Assembly (NCBI RefSeq): GCF_002078875.1
Contig: NC_034409.1
Location: 11,255,399 to 11,319,398 of the forward strand
Reading direction: 5' to 3'
Source of the DNA: Numida meleagris
Lineage: Eukaryota; Chordata; Aves; Galliformes; Numididae
DNA: 64,000 bases
The translations under genes were made by a program, and so were the position numbers. Position 1 is the stretch's first letter. Each line of letters begins with the position of its first letter. Positions 39,158 to 51,206 of the stretch are shown here, piece by piece. The notes beneath the pieces were generated by a model. It saw nothing but the letters and a program-made list of their open reading frames with translations, was not told the DNA's origin and ran no database searches.

Positions 39158-42100
39158 CAAAAGTCAGATTAGATCACATTGTATCACATATCTGCAAAAC
39201 ATTAAAAAAAAACAAAAAACCCTCCATTCTCAGAATTCCTCATTCCAAAGCTCATTGTTTCTTATTGATTATGTCTTTAAAAATTATTTATTAGGGTTTG
39301 GTGTGTGAATTATTTGTTTATTTTCGGCAGAGGCAACAGAGAGTTTAGGAAACTAAACAGAAGTCCTTTAACAGATCCCTGATCATCAAGAAATCACAGC
39401 TCCCTGCAGAAGAAAGCTGTGTCACAAAAAGATGGGAGCTATTAAAACTGCTGTGATTGAGAAGGCAGAGATGGAAGGAGAGCCACATCTCTGAGCTGCT
39501 GACTCAGCAGCTGCAGCACAAGAGGCAGCTGATGCTGGTGCCAGCAGTTTCTCACACACATGGCACGAGTGTGAGCATGTGTATGTGTGCATACACAAGG
39601 GTATGTCAGAAATGCTACCAAAATTCAGTGCAGAAGGACATAGCTAAACAATGTAAGAATGTAAGAAGAGTAATTTATTCTTCTGAGCAGAGATATGACG
39701 GTACCTAATACAGTTCCAAGAACATATGCAAATGTTACCTCCTTTCAAGTTCTTTGTTTTTATTAGCTCATAGAATTATTTCTTTATATTCTTTGGACAG
39801 TAAGAAAAATCTGCTAACCTATGGTTATGGTATAAAAGTAGGAACAGGAGAAGAAAACTGCAATATTTAAAGCATTAGCGGATGCACCATTCTCTGAAGA
39901 TGATCAGAAGGGTCTCCTTCAGCTATTAAATGTGAAAGGTACAGTGAGCACAAAGCCATCCGAAGTAACCAGAAGAGACACTGGCTGTTATGTACAAAGC
40001 ACAAGTGACAACCGCTGAAGCATATCCATACAGCTGTGAGAGCAAACATCTTTTTCATTTCACTTAATGATAATGAAGCTTCCATTTACTTCAACAATTA
40101 CCTTTAAATATAAAGAGAGAATTTAAGATTCATTTATCATATCAATTCAGTGAGGGAGTCAGGAAAAGAGATAGTTGTAGAAGGATGTGGGGTCATTCTA
40201 CTTAACTTTAGAACTCTGCAATACTTAAATCTGAGCTAGTCAGTGCCACCTCTCTAAGTAGACAATGAAAAGAAGCAGATTCTTTGAAGACATATTTTGA
40301 ACAACTATTTTAGGAAGGGATGGATCATGACCTAGGAACATTTATTTTACTTGAGGTTTCTCAACTGTAAATCTCCTGAGATAAGGGTCTTTTGCATCAC
40401 ATTTTGTGACACTCCTAGGTTCAGTCCCAAAAAGGAATAACCTGTGAACAGATTAAAAGCAGAGGAAAAATGCAGTCATTTAGGGTGATTCTGAACAGCA
40501 GAAGCTTTGATGAGAGATGGAAGTGACACAAAGGTGGAAAGCCTTTGGACTCTTAACTTTTCTGGCCCTGGTCCAAAAACCTATGTATTCAGAACAGATG
40601 GAATAAATCACAGGTAAGTACAGAGTCTTTGTCATGGGATGAAATATTCCCTCACAAATCTTCTTAACCTTCTCCATAACCTAACTTAAAACTTTACATC
40701 TTGGAAGTAAATTATTAGATATTCCTGTCAGTTTTTCCCAACTACTAATGTAATGGAGATGAGGAACAGCTTTATCAGTACTGAATAAGGACTGTATGTT
40801 AGAACAGAGAAATAACATCATACCAGGTTTGATTTCTGACAAAAAAGGTTTACTACAGTAATTTTCTGATGAATTCATCTAATACCTCACAATCTTTAAA
40901 TTCACATTTTTCACACTTTCAGAAAAGATGCTTTTCTTTGATACAATGACCCCTTGTGTTAAAGTAACTGGTAAATTATTTAAGAATATACATTAAAAAG
41001 ACTTTGGACATTTTTCATTCTGGGTCTTTCAAAAGGCCCAGATATATACCACCTAAGAGCCTGCTCCAGCCTCCAACAAATTAAAAGAAAGACTTCCATT
41101 CATTTTGATGAGGGCTGACTCAGTTCTGTGGTTCTACTAATTTAAGTCAACTATAAAAGAATCCCCTGGTTTTTAAAATAAATGACACAATATTACCAGG
41201 AATGAGCATGTGTTCAGTAATACTTTATTTTTCTTTTATTACTGACTTGACATCTTTTCTCATTCCCACCAGACAAGTGGAAGAGGTGTAGAAGAATAAT
41301 GTGGAATCCCTGAAGAGAATATAAAATCCTGTCTCAAGAGTCCTGACCATATTCCCAAATGCAGGTGATGGCAGAGCACCAATCTAAACTCTCCTTCAGA
41401 GCTGACACATTATGATGCATCATGGTGGGTTATGATCAGCTGTCTCCTAGCTTACAGACTTACAGCAGCAGTGAAATGTGCCACCAGTTATACCTCAGGC
41501 TAAGCTAAGGTGTGCAATGTGATCATAATGCTGCTGCGTGAGCGGTAAGGAAATTCATACAGAGCAGAAACAAAAAATGTGGTTGTTATGATGAAATAAA
41601 GATTGATGCAGCAAAACACTTCTCAGTTAAACCCTTAATTGAGATAAACTGGGCTAGTTCTACTGAAGTCAACGGATGTCTTATTAGTGGATATCAGCTG
41701 CAGAACTGCCCCTTTTGCACACATTGTGTGGCCTCCTGCTCAGACTGCCCACTATTACACAACCACAAGAGGCTTTACAGCTCCACTTTGTCCTCTGGGC
41801 TCCAATTAACATCACTACAAGAACACAGCCAAAAGCTTGCTGGCATCACTGTTGACATGCTACCACTATGCATTTATTCTCTCTGTAACTACAAGGTATT
41901 CTGTATTATGCTTGTCAATTCTGATGTAAGTTCATGCAGGGATTCTCATGGGAAGCAACAATTCATGTTTATCATCATCTTAGGCATGGTGAAAGATGTA
42001 TTACCTAGAATTTGAAACTTCTGCTATCCTGCTCTTAGTTCTTCAGCAGGGTACTCAGCAACAAACAGAGAAGTGGCATCAAACAGGTGCACCAGAGCTG

Positions 42101-43413
42101 GAAGCCTGACTGTTTCCTTGCCTCAAGCATACAGAGGGCACCATGCAGAGATTTGGAAGGCTTTGCTCCTTCTCATCCCCTGCAAGGATAGACAGAGTAG
42201 AAGTCCTGGCAGCAGTGTGTTGTCTCTACTTCACATTTGTTTAATAGATTGGAAAACCTGTAGAGCTTGAAAGAGTGAGGCCAATGTTTAGGGCAACTTT
42301 CTATTTTATCTCTTTTTTTGCTGTATGGACATCTTGAATTAGTCATGGAGTTCTGCTCACTTCTGAGAATTATCATTTTTTTCCTGATTTTCTGGATTTC
42401 ACCAACTGGTATATTTTTTTTAAAAAAAAGCCACAAGGAGACAATCTCAAAAGCTGTTAATAATAGTTGTGTTTCAGACAAAAAAATAGCAGTTTATCTT
42501 TCAAGACAAGATTTCAGAGTTATTTAATTACCTTTGCTGCTCCTGCGACCTTTATTTTGGTAGGCAGCTCTCCAATACGAATGGCTTATTTTTGAAGCTG
42601 ACTCAAAGGGTGCAGAAACATTTTTTTAATTTTTATTTTTACATGCCTTCAGAGATCTAGCAAAGTTAAGAGGAAAACTGACACTAATGTCAAGGACCTT
42701 GAGTATGAGCTTACTGACCCAGTAAGAGAGTGGTTAGGTGTGTCTTAACTGACAGTCATTTGTGTACTTATTAATAAATACCACTGTTTGAGATAAAATA
42801 CAATGGTAAGTATGACTGCTGGTGAACAAAACATCAAATCTTTTAGATTGAGTGATTTATTTGGAAGAATTTCTGGTCAACACCTACCAAATATATTACA
42901 TATAAGTCGTATTTTATGTAAGACTGCTCATGTGATTGGGACTCATTATAGCCATAAAAAAATTGTTTTAATCTGAAAAGTGCAGAAATTAAACACTGTA
43001 CACAACTACAAAATAAAAGTTGAAGAGCACAAGAGACATGGGAGAGAAGTATTTATCCTGCATTAGTAAGAGCCCAGCAGCACTGCAGAGCGAGATAAGT
43101 ATTACAGTGACATTTCACTAAGTTCCTCATCACTATGCTGAGGTCTACATCACAAGTCCAAATTTTTAAAAACCTATTTGGTCATTTCTGCCCAGTCCCT
43201 TTCCTCAAGCTGAAAAGTATATGTAAGGAGTGGGTATAGGTTCTTTATTGTAGGCAATTATATTAAACATTTGTTTGAAGTAGTGCAATCTGCCACTGAA
43301 GTACTCATGAAGAAAAATATTGGTTTGTCATTTGTTGTTGCTGTTTGTGTGTTTATTTTCCTTTCTGGTACTCTATGTAAAGCCCTACAGAACTAACGTT
43401 ACAGCATTTTTGT

Positions 43414-43429
43414 GTACATACGTATGTAC
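43414..43429. repeat. 16-bp perfect palindrome
   Basis: GTACATACGTATGTAC equals its own reverse complement and has a central CpG. No adjacent element explains it, and it may be chance. Confidence 0.9.
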
Positions 43430-44379
43430 TAGAAGGAGGCTGGAGATATTTATATTGTAACGTGGACCTTTGGGTAGAGTCGGCACACACTGCACTTGCT
43501 CTGCAATGGTGTTCCCACTCCTACCCATGCCTGTAAGTTTGTATTTTGGATAATTAGTCTTTAAAGAATCTATAACTAACAAGAAATTATGTATTGGAAC
43601 TGAAGTATAGAATATTAAAGTTAGATGTAATGACAAGATTAATGCTAAGGTAAGTGAAGAGCTCATCCATTAAGGAGGCTGTGGAAGCTCCATTGCTGTC
43701 TATTCTTGAGGACAGAGTAGAGTAAGATGGCATAGCTGATTATGCTTGGTTCTGAACACCCAGGTAACTTGTTGGTCTGTTTTTTCCACTTCGGAAATCT
43801 GGGTGACTTGACATCTGTGAACACTGATATTTCAAGTACATACAGGAAAGGAGATGAACCCTTCAAAGACTGAAAATGTAATAGCTTCAGTTTATGTAGA
43901 AATACAAGAACTGTATCACATGTATTTTCTGTATTATGACAATGTGCATCTCTAAGACACTGGAGGTATTCACTCAACTGCCAAATTCAGCTAAATGACA
44001 AGGCTTGTAACAAGTCTCCCTTGCAAAATCTTGAGATGCTTCAAGTATTTAACTTCTGCATGTTCAAAAGCAAAAACAAAGAAATTATAAAAATATCCTA
44101 GTTTTTCTGAAATTTTCAGGTTATGCATTTTGAATTTTAACCTGGAAATGAGACTGAAGGGTGTGTACTTCCATGTGACTCACTCACTCATTCTATCAGT
44201 TGTCAGAACTGAAACAAGAGATGTGTCCTACTTTGATCACTGGAAGAACGGTATTTCATAAAACAATACAATTTCAACTCAAATTTATCTTCATAACCAA
44301 GACTTAGGAAAAGATCTTCATGACTGCTTGCTCCTTCTGACAATAATACATCGGAAATTCATATCAAGTAACACAATAA

Positions 44380-44982
44380 TCATAGAATCATAGAATTAGC
44401 TAGGTTGGAAAAGACCTACAAAATCACCCAGTCCAACCATCCACCTACCACCAATAATCCCACTAAAGCATGTCTCTCAACTCAACATCTAAATGTTTCT
44501 TGAACACCTCCAGGGACGGTGACTCTACCACCTCCCTGGGCAGCCCATTCCAGCGCCTGACCACTCTTTCAGAAAAGTAGAATGTCCAGCCTAAATCTCC
44601 CCTGGCAAAACGTCAGGCCATTCCCCCTCATCCTGTCACTAGTTACAAGACCTCCCTTCAAGTAGTTATAGAGAGCGATAAGGTCTCCCCTGAGCCTCCT
44701 CTTCTCCATACTGAACAATCCTAGCTCCCTCAGCTGCTCCTCATCAGGCCTGTGCTCCAGTCCCCTCACCAGCTTCGTCGCCCTCCTCTGAACACGCTCC
44801 ATGGTCTCAATGTCTTTCTTGCAGTGAGGGGCCCAAAACTGGACACGGTACTTGAGGTGTGGCCTCACCAGTGCTGGGTACAGAGGGACAATGGCTTCCC
44901 TACTCCTACTGGCAACACTGTTTCTGATACAAGCCAGGATGCCATTGGCCTTCCTGGCCACCTGGGCACACTGCTGGCTCAA
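44380..44982 (-). mobile_element. CR1 LINE fragment with partly intact ORF2 C-terminus
   Basis: The plus strand starts with the tail TCATAGAATCATAGAATTAG and GGTTGGAAAAGACCTACAAA. It runs through CTTGAACACCTCCAGGGACG, GTAGTTATAGAGAGCGATAA and TTGCAGTGAGGGGCCCAAAA, and ends near CACACTGCTGGCTC at 44980. On the minus strand the part from about 44980 to 44660 codes an uninterrupted CR1 passage with [45 protein letters not shown] and [18 protein letters not shown]. These lie C-terminal to the reverse transcriptase domain. The open frame covers 44569-45069 (166 codons), but its N-terminal ~30 residues come from flanking DNA, so it is not a functional protein. About 15 bp of the consensus 3' region are missing near 44578. 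Retained frame and low divergence mark this as one of the younger CR1 copies here. Confidence 0.96.
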
Positions 44983-46204
44983 GCAGTGTGTAATGAAACC
45001 ACTGTTACAAAAATAGTCCTCTTGGTTATTAATAATAAATAGGCTTGGACACTGATTAATTAATGACACATATTATTAAATACATTTCATGAATTAGTCA
45101 GAAAAAAATGAATGTTTATGATTAATGAGTTCTTTTTTTGAACTGTTTCCAAAATCAATAGATAAGTCTTTAAACTTCCTTAGTCTAAGGCAAAGAACAG
45201 CTTGCTGGACAACAGCATCTTCTGTTCTCTTAATTCAGGGGCTGCTACCCAGGCTCCCAAGTTGGTGGGCCTAGAATGTACCTGTCCTGCTGCCAAAGGT
45301 ACCATCAAACTCTGATCTTCCCTATTTTTTCAAGAAAACCAATGCAATACTACAAAAGGAACAGCAGAACATTCTGTAGGACCAGAAAGAAAATAAGAAG
45401 GGGAATGAATGTAATTTTAATCTGTCCACTTGACCTTCACATTCATTCCAACTTTTATTTTAGGTAGTGTTCAGTGCTCAATGTAGCTGTAAGCTCAAAA
45501 CCAGCTACCTCAGCTTCTGGTTCAATTGTCTCCAAAGAAACAAAAATCCTATTAACTTTTATAGAAAAGAGGGTCATGACCTACATGATCACTTAGCAGC
45601 ATTTCCTCTTTGCTCTAAAAAAAGAGAGTAGTTAGAAGGCCATGAAAAAAAGAAAGATTTTTTTTCCTGCTGAAGGAAGAGTGAAAGAATTCACAGTATT
45701 ACTCCCATGGCTTAATGAAGGAAAGCTACTGGGAAGCTTTTATGACTTTTGCATACAGAATCCCAGAGAGATCCTCAGGAGCAACTCTGTGCTCCTTCCA
45801 GCAGTAGAGAGTGCAGCCTGCTCCCACACACATCACTAGTGGCAGAAAGTCTGGTCCTCTGCAAGAAAAGTGTTTCAATCTTTTGCTGTATTACCATGAA
45901 AATGCTTCCCCTAGCAACCAACCTACATTTTATTATTATTGTTCAGGGACCTAGATAGTAATGAGTTCCTTCTTATTCACATGTTAAAAGAAACTGATAA
46001 ACTATAGGAGTTCCACAAAAGTAAAATACTGGCATTTCTTAATGATAAACAAATTAATTATGACTAAAGTGTTGCACAAAGGGGAGTCAATAAGAAAAAG
46101 TCAACAAAAAATCATCAGATAAATGCCTTTAGAATAAATGGCAAAGAATTTTCCTAGATGAAGAACAGAGGAAGAGACAGAAAATAAACTATAAAAATTC
46201 ATAG
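44983..46204. other. Unannotated stretch
   Basis: Nothing recognisable. Short open frames are taken as chance. Confidence 0.45.
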
Positions 46205-46285
46205 CAAAGTCCGTTGTGACTCCATATTGAGTCCGGTGTTGTTTAATGTACTTATCAGCGAACCTGAAGGAGATAGAAAGTGTAT
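46205..46285 (+). mobile_element. Short old CR1 ORF2 fragment
   Basis: TTGAGTCCGGTGTTGTTTAA, followed by GTACTTATCAGCGAACCTGA and AGGAGATAGAAAGTG, is collinear with the CR1 ORF2 passage that, in the copy at 24900, reads GTCGGATACTATTAAATACT and CATCAGTGACTTGGATGATG. It is short and diverged, and the edges are approximate. Confidence 0.55.
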
Positions 46286-46494
46286 GAAAAATATCATGCT
46301 AACATGGTTATCGGAAATAGTAATGTCTCCCATCAGGCCTCTCTTCTGTGGAGTACAAGAATAGTAGCATGGACAATACTAATACCTTCCATTATTCTTT
46401 CTAGTTCCGTTTTTGAAGAGCAAGTTTGTTGTTTCCCTTCAGACTCTTTAAGACTTTTGTATTATTCATTATGTTTAGTAGTCACCAATAGGTA

Positions 46495-46870
46495 AACTCT
46501 TCATGAATTTAGATGATCTTGTTTAGTCTCCATGGTGTATTATGTCAATATGTTCCACAGTTCAATGATGTACTCTCTGAAAAAGGCTTTTCTTTTATTG
46601 TTTTAAACATATTACACATTATTTTGTTGGCTGCCCTGCTGTTGTTGGATTGTGAGAACAAGTGAATAATCAATTCTTATTCACTTTCTTCAGGAATTTA
46701 TAGTCTTTAAGCCAAAGTTCTGAATCATCTTTTTTTCCAATCTAATTGTTCTGGTCTATTACCTGTCTTCTTTTAGAGAAGTTGTTTGAACTTCTGATCA
46801 ATTTTGTTCTACTAAATTCTTTCTGAAATAGAGTGACTTGAAGTCCAGTAAACATTCATGGTCAGACATG
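46495..46870 (-). mobile_element. Old CR1/L3-like LINE remnant
   Basis: Plus-strand words in order are ATATGTTCCACAGTTCAATG, CTCTGAAAAAGGCTTTTCTT, TTGTTTTAAACATATTACAC, GAGAACAAGTGAATAATCAA and TTCTTATTCACTTTCTTCAG. They match the reverse complement of the 3' half of ancient amniote CR1/L3 elements. The copy is badly degraded and the right edge is uncertain. It lies in the opposite orientation to the fragment at 46205-46285. Confidence 0.65.
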
Positions 46871-49628
46871 ATTTTCTTCATAAAGTGATGTTTGGATATT
46901 ACTTGCCTTGATACATTCTACAGAAAATATAAAGCGTTTTTATGGGAACCTGTATTTTTCCAAGTGCTGAAGTTTAACTGTTAGGCAATACTTTGGCTTT
47001 ATTTTTGTTGTGTTTTAAGGAGAAGAACTAAGCCCTATGTCTCCTATTTAATGTCTCACAGTAAAAATACTCTGCAATTTCAAATGTCTAATATAAGATT
47101 TTTTCATTCAGTTTGATTTTACCCTTTTCTATCCTATTTGCTTCAACTGTCTGACCACAGTTGACTTTCTTTCTTTTTTTTTTTTTTTTTGTGAAGACTT
47201 CTGTTAAAATAATCAAAGCACTTCTGCCACCTTGATGTGATGTGTTTCTCTTCCCCACTCAGTAGCCAAGTGACTCTTCCCTGGATTCTTCTTTCTCTCT
47301 TAAGGCATTTATAGAACATTTCCTTGTCCAACTTAATGCACTTTTCTACCCATACTTCATTTTGTACTTTTTTGTGCTTTCTGCTATTGCTCACAGAAGC
47401 TTGCCTCTACCTATCTGCACAAATTAGGCTTAATTTCTCCATCTCTAGACTTTTTTCCTGCATTGCCAGCTCCTCCTCTATCTACAGCAGTCTCTTACTG
47501 CTTCTCATTCTCTGCATTGGCACAGTTCATAGTTGCTTCTATACTATAATTTCCTTACGAGAACTACCTATTAGTTTGTATTCCTTTTTTTATAAAGGCT
47601 TTCTTTGGATGAGAATACACTGAGTTTAAAGAAGCTGTTGTTTATGAAGTCTACTGTTTCTTGTTTGCTATTTTGTTACCCTAACAACCATGAAAAACAA
47701 TGGTGACTCATAACGTTTACCTTCTGCTTTCACATTCTCAATCAGCTTCTCTTCAGAAAAATCTTTCTCCCCCCACTGACTACATGAAAGCAGCATGCTT
47801 TCACAACACAGGGACAAGGCAGATCCAGTCTCGGGGAACTCCTTCCACAGCAGACTTCTATTCTGTTGAAGGAAACAAAATAGAAATCAGTGTTACCAGT
47901 GTTACCATCTTTCTGTGCCTGAATTGTCTACCTACTCAAAAAAAACTTCGCATACCTTCACATACCTCATCTTCACAGTATAGTTGTCTTACAGAGAAGC
48001 CTTGCTATGGCAACAGCCTTTATTATTGTTTAAAGAAGGCCTAAAAGTCCATCTGTCTATGTACACAAAAACTCAGAACTTAAATATAAATCTTTGATAC
48101 ACGAGCTTGATACTAATATTCTGGTCACGTAAATAATCCTTTTGGAAGCTTGTGCTATGCTGATTATTATGATTGATGTAAAATGTTCATTGTGTGTTGG
48201 GGCTGCCATATCAGTACTTGATTTTGTGTATCAGTGCTTACAAGATCTTGCACTCTCCCTTGTTATCTCCCTACTTGTCTTCTCCATGATTTGTGAATGA
48301 CTCTTCCCCTTGCTTTGCTTTTCCTTTTAGTATACAAATAAATAAGAAAATAAATCATGTGAACATCATGAAGACTTTGTAAGGAAACAAGTGTAGATAT
48401 ATTTATGATAAATTGATAATACATGCTGCCTCCCATGAAAGAAACAGTGTGTTGTAAAAAAAAACAAAACAAACAAAAAAAAAAAAAAAAAAAGAATTTG
48501 AGAAAGAGCAAGGAAAATGAAGAACCTGAATGACATTTCCTACGTTAGTAGTAGGGACTCTAAATACAAAGCTTTGATAACAAAAATATGTTTCACTTAT
48601 GTCAATGGTAGTGTACAAGGAGCTTCTCAATAGTTCCACTAAGATATCAGAAATTCCCAAAGCTACTGACAATTATGCCATTTGTGGCTACTGACAGATG
48701 TTGCAGGCTACTGTGCACAATGACCACTTCTAAATTAGTATTTTGGAAAGAACTGCAGCATCATTGTGTCTGGTTGACACAATGGGGTCCCAGAGTCACT
48801 GCATTTCTAAGTGGATCATTTTCTTGATCCTTACAGCAGAATTCAGCTTCTCAAGTCAATCATCCAGCTACTTTTATTTTACATGATAAATACTGTATTT
48901 CTGATATCTACCAGTCAAATATGGAATAATTCTGCAAGGGACTGAGTTCAACTAATATTAGCAATGCTGTATATTCAACTTCAGGTCATTCAGCTAAATG
49001 CATAAAAGGTATTACCTTTAAAAGCCACTGCTCTATTTGATTACTCTTCTGGTTTTTTGAGAATGTATCATCATTATTCAAGTTCACTCTCTCTATTCCT
49101 TGTGAGATTTCTATAGCCTTTGACAAAAGTTTTCTTATTTTTATGAGTGTATGTGGATTGTTCTTCACTATTTTTATTATATGTCACATACAATAGCACT
49201 GAGACTTTTTCTCTCAGTATTTTGATGAATTACCTGTAGAATTCTGGTTTTCTTCTCGTAGTTTTTTTCCATAAAGAAATTTTTGATTACATTTCAGAAA
49301 TAACATAAATGTTAAAATAATGTTTTTTTTCTCTAATTTTAGTATCAGAAATAAATTCATAAATTCAATACTTACCTCTCTATTGTGATGCTCATATTTC
49401 ATGTAATGTCATATTTTCTTACATTTTTTCAGTAGTCCTTTCTCTTCTAACACCCAGAAAACCCTTTTCCTCTCTAATAAATATTTAAAAGACAAGGTAC
49501 GCTTCTTGGCTTTAAGTAATCCACATTCCAAGTCACATTTATTGGAATTAAAGCAGGAAAAAAAATTATAATCATAAAAATAAAATAGGTGAAAAAGGAA
49601 ATTCAAAAGTGATTAGCAATTAAAGATC

Positions 49629-49649
49629 TTTTTTTTTTTAAAAAAAAAA
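49629..49649. repeat. T11-A10 palindromic homopolymer junction
   Basis: Eleven T are followed by ten A, giving a self-complementary tract. A shorter case, T8-A8, lies at 42414-42429. Confidence 0.9.
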
Positions 49650-50012
49650 GAGTGAATGCTATTTTATTTATCAATTAGCTAAGTTGCATTACTGAAAATA
49701 TATTATAAATACTTTTAACTTATGATGTGAAAGTCTTAACATTAAGCTTTTTTTTAAAGCAAAAGTCCAGTCTCTGCCACTAAATTTCAAACAAGATTTT
49801 TGGCATTAATGGAGAAGAGAAATATATTCCATCTTAATCAATACAAGAAATTTTATTTGATGACAAATGCTCACATAGTTCACCCTTTTGGACATGGTAG
49901 ATAAATTTATTTGACTTGGTATGTAAAGGACCAAGATCTACTGGTGGCCTGAATATATTAAATGAGATCAGTAGAAAAGGCAATAACCTGGGAGAAACCA
50001 GAAATAGAATAG

Positions 50013-50056
50013 AATAGAAGCAGAAGAGGTTATCAATAGAAGCAGAAGAGGTTAAG
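50013..50056. repeat. 22-bp tandem duplication
   Basis: AATAGAAGCAGAAGAGGTTA plus two bases occurs twice head to tail (50013-50034 and 50035-50056). The copies differ only at the last two bases (TC against AG). Confidence 0.92.
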
Positions 50057-50676
50057 AATTTTTTTTGCATCACACACCTGAAGATGGCTTTCTTACTGTT
50101 ATAAACATGAGATTCAGCCAAACCTCAAAGATAATCCAGGAAAACAAAGCAAAACAAAGCAAAGCAAAACAGAACAGACAAGTAGTCATGCAATTTTTTT
50201 TTCTCCAAAATGGCCTATTTCAGCTCATATACTTAAATATTTTAGACATCGTCTTCTCATTTTACCTTTAAGCAGCACTGCAAGTGCTCTGGCTTCTGAG
50301 ATTTTAGGCTCAGCCAACTACATTCACTCACAGATTTTCATTTCCAGTTGGAAGCATTTCTATTGACTGTCAAAACTCTCTGTCCTGAAGCTCCTCATTA
50401 GACCCAACTGTGTATTTGATGTCCATGTCCCTCAGTTTACATAATTTCACTTTGGAAATGCTATTTTTATTTTTATATTGTTTTATTGATTATATTTTAC
50501 TCCTCTGTAACACTTCATTCAACAAACAATTAATCTCTGGGTCCAGACTTTGTATGGCTATAGCCTGGGAAAGTAGGAGTACTTGGGAATGTCTCTTCTC
50601 CCACAGGCACTGCTGTTTCAAAGGCAGCAAATGGGGCCAGTGCTGACCCCCTTCTCCCCAGGATGGACTAAGGTAA

Positions 50677-51206
50677 TGTCAATGGTTTACGGGCGTTTGG
50701 CCCGGTTCCGTGACGAAGAGGACAGGGGATCCACGGGCCCATTCCCTGGGAAAAGGGAAAAGGGGAAAAGGGTAAGGAGATGGCCCTAAGAGCAAAGAAC
50801 AGCGGCAACAATCTGAGGAGAAACAAACTAATTTACTAAATAAGATATCGGAATGCAAAACAACACACTATAATACAATATAATTACAATTTAAGCTGAT
50901 AAATCCAATACAGAGAGAGAGAATGTCCCAAAATCAAGGTAGGCCTTACTCTACTACCAACGATAAGACAGCTGGAGAGCGAGGTGCTGCCAAGACGAGA
51001 GACGGGCGGAAAAAGGGACGAGGTCTCGTGATCTGCAAGTTTTTATACTGCGAGCTTTTATCTTTTCCCTCCGGCTGGAAAATGGTAACAGAGGAGCAAA
51101 GTACCATGGGGAATGTAGTAGTCCTTCTCTTCCGAGAACCAGGTACATTCACTACATGATGTTATGATGTGGAGTACCAATAACCGAAAATCATAAAACC
51201 ATGACA
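50677..51206 (-). mobile_element. Solo endogenous-retrovirus LTR with target duplication
   Basis: Read on the minus strand this 530-bp LTR starts TGTCATGGTTTTATGATTTT and ends AAACCATTGACA, so it has TGTCA...TGACA ends. It is flanked by a perfect 5-bp duplication, GGTAA on the plus strand (50672-50676 and 51207-51211). No internal retroviral sequence is present, so it is a solo LTR left by LTR-LTR recombination. The minus strand carries TATAAAA (51047-51041) and AGTAAA (50837-50832) about 200 bp apart, in the right order for promoter and poly(A) signal. The 5-bp duplication is typical of several ERV groups, including ERVL-like ones. I cannot name the avian family. It is the same family as 36935-37485 in opposite orientation. 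Short open frames on both strands inside it are not genes. Confidence 0.93.
51041..51047 (-). promoter_or_regulatory. TATA box of the solo LTR
   Basis: TATAAAA on the minus strand is in the U3 part of the LTR, directed leftward. Its position about 160-166 bp from the LTR start and upstream of AGTAAA fits a retroviral core promoter. Activity cannot be judged from sequence. Confidence 0.6.

Larger units (their letters stand above)
37491..44379. other. Unannotated stretch
   Basis: No recognisable gene or well-preserved transposon over 6.9 kb. At about 38520-38660 there are words (AGAGCTTACAATCTCTGCAG, TTTGTCAAGGTTAGTGACAG, AAATCCCAGCC) that recall ancient amniote interspersed repeats, but the match is too weak to name. 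The frame at 43663-43977 (-), 104 codons, has no recognisable domain. Confidence 0.4.
46871..50671. other. Unannotated A/T-rich stretch with homopolymer runs
   Basis: No gene is recognisable. It contains a T-rich run at 47167-47190, an A-rich run with AAAAC units at 48456-48493, T11 followed by A10 at 49629-49649, and AAAGC/AAAAC words at about 50140-50170. Open frames that cross these runs are artefacts of low complexity. Confidence 0.5.

Noticed and set aside
47143..47394. Minus-strand frame starting with a poly-lysine run
   Set aside because: The lysines come from the T-rich homopolymer at 47167-47190; a low-complexity artefact.
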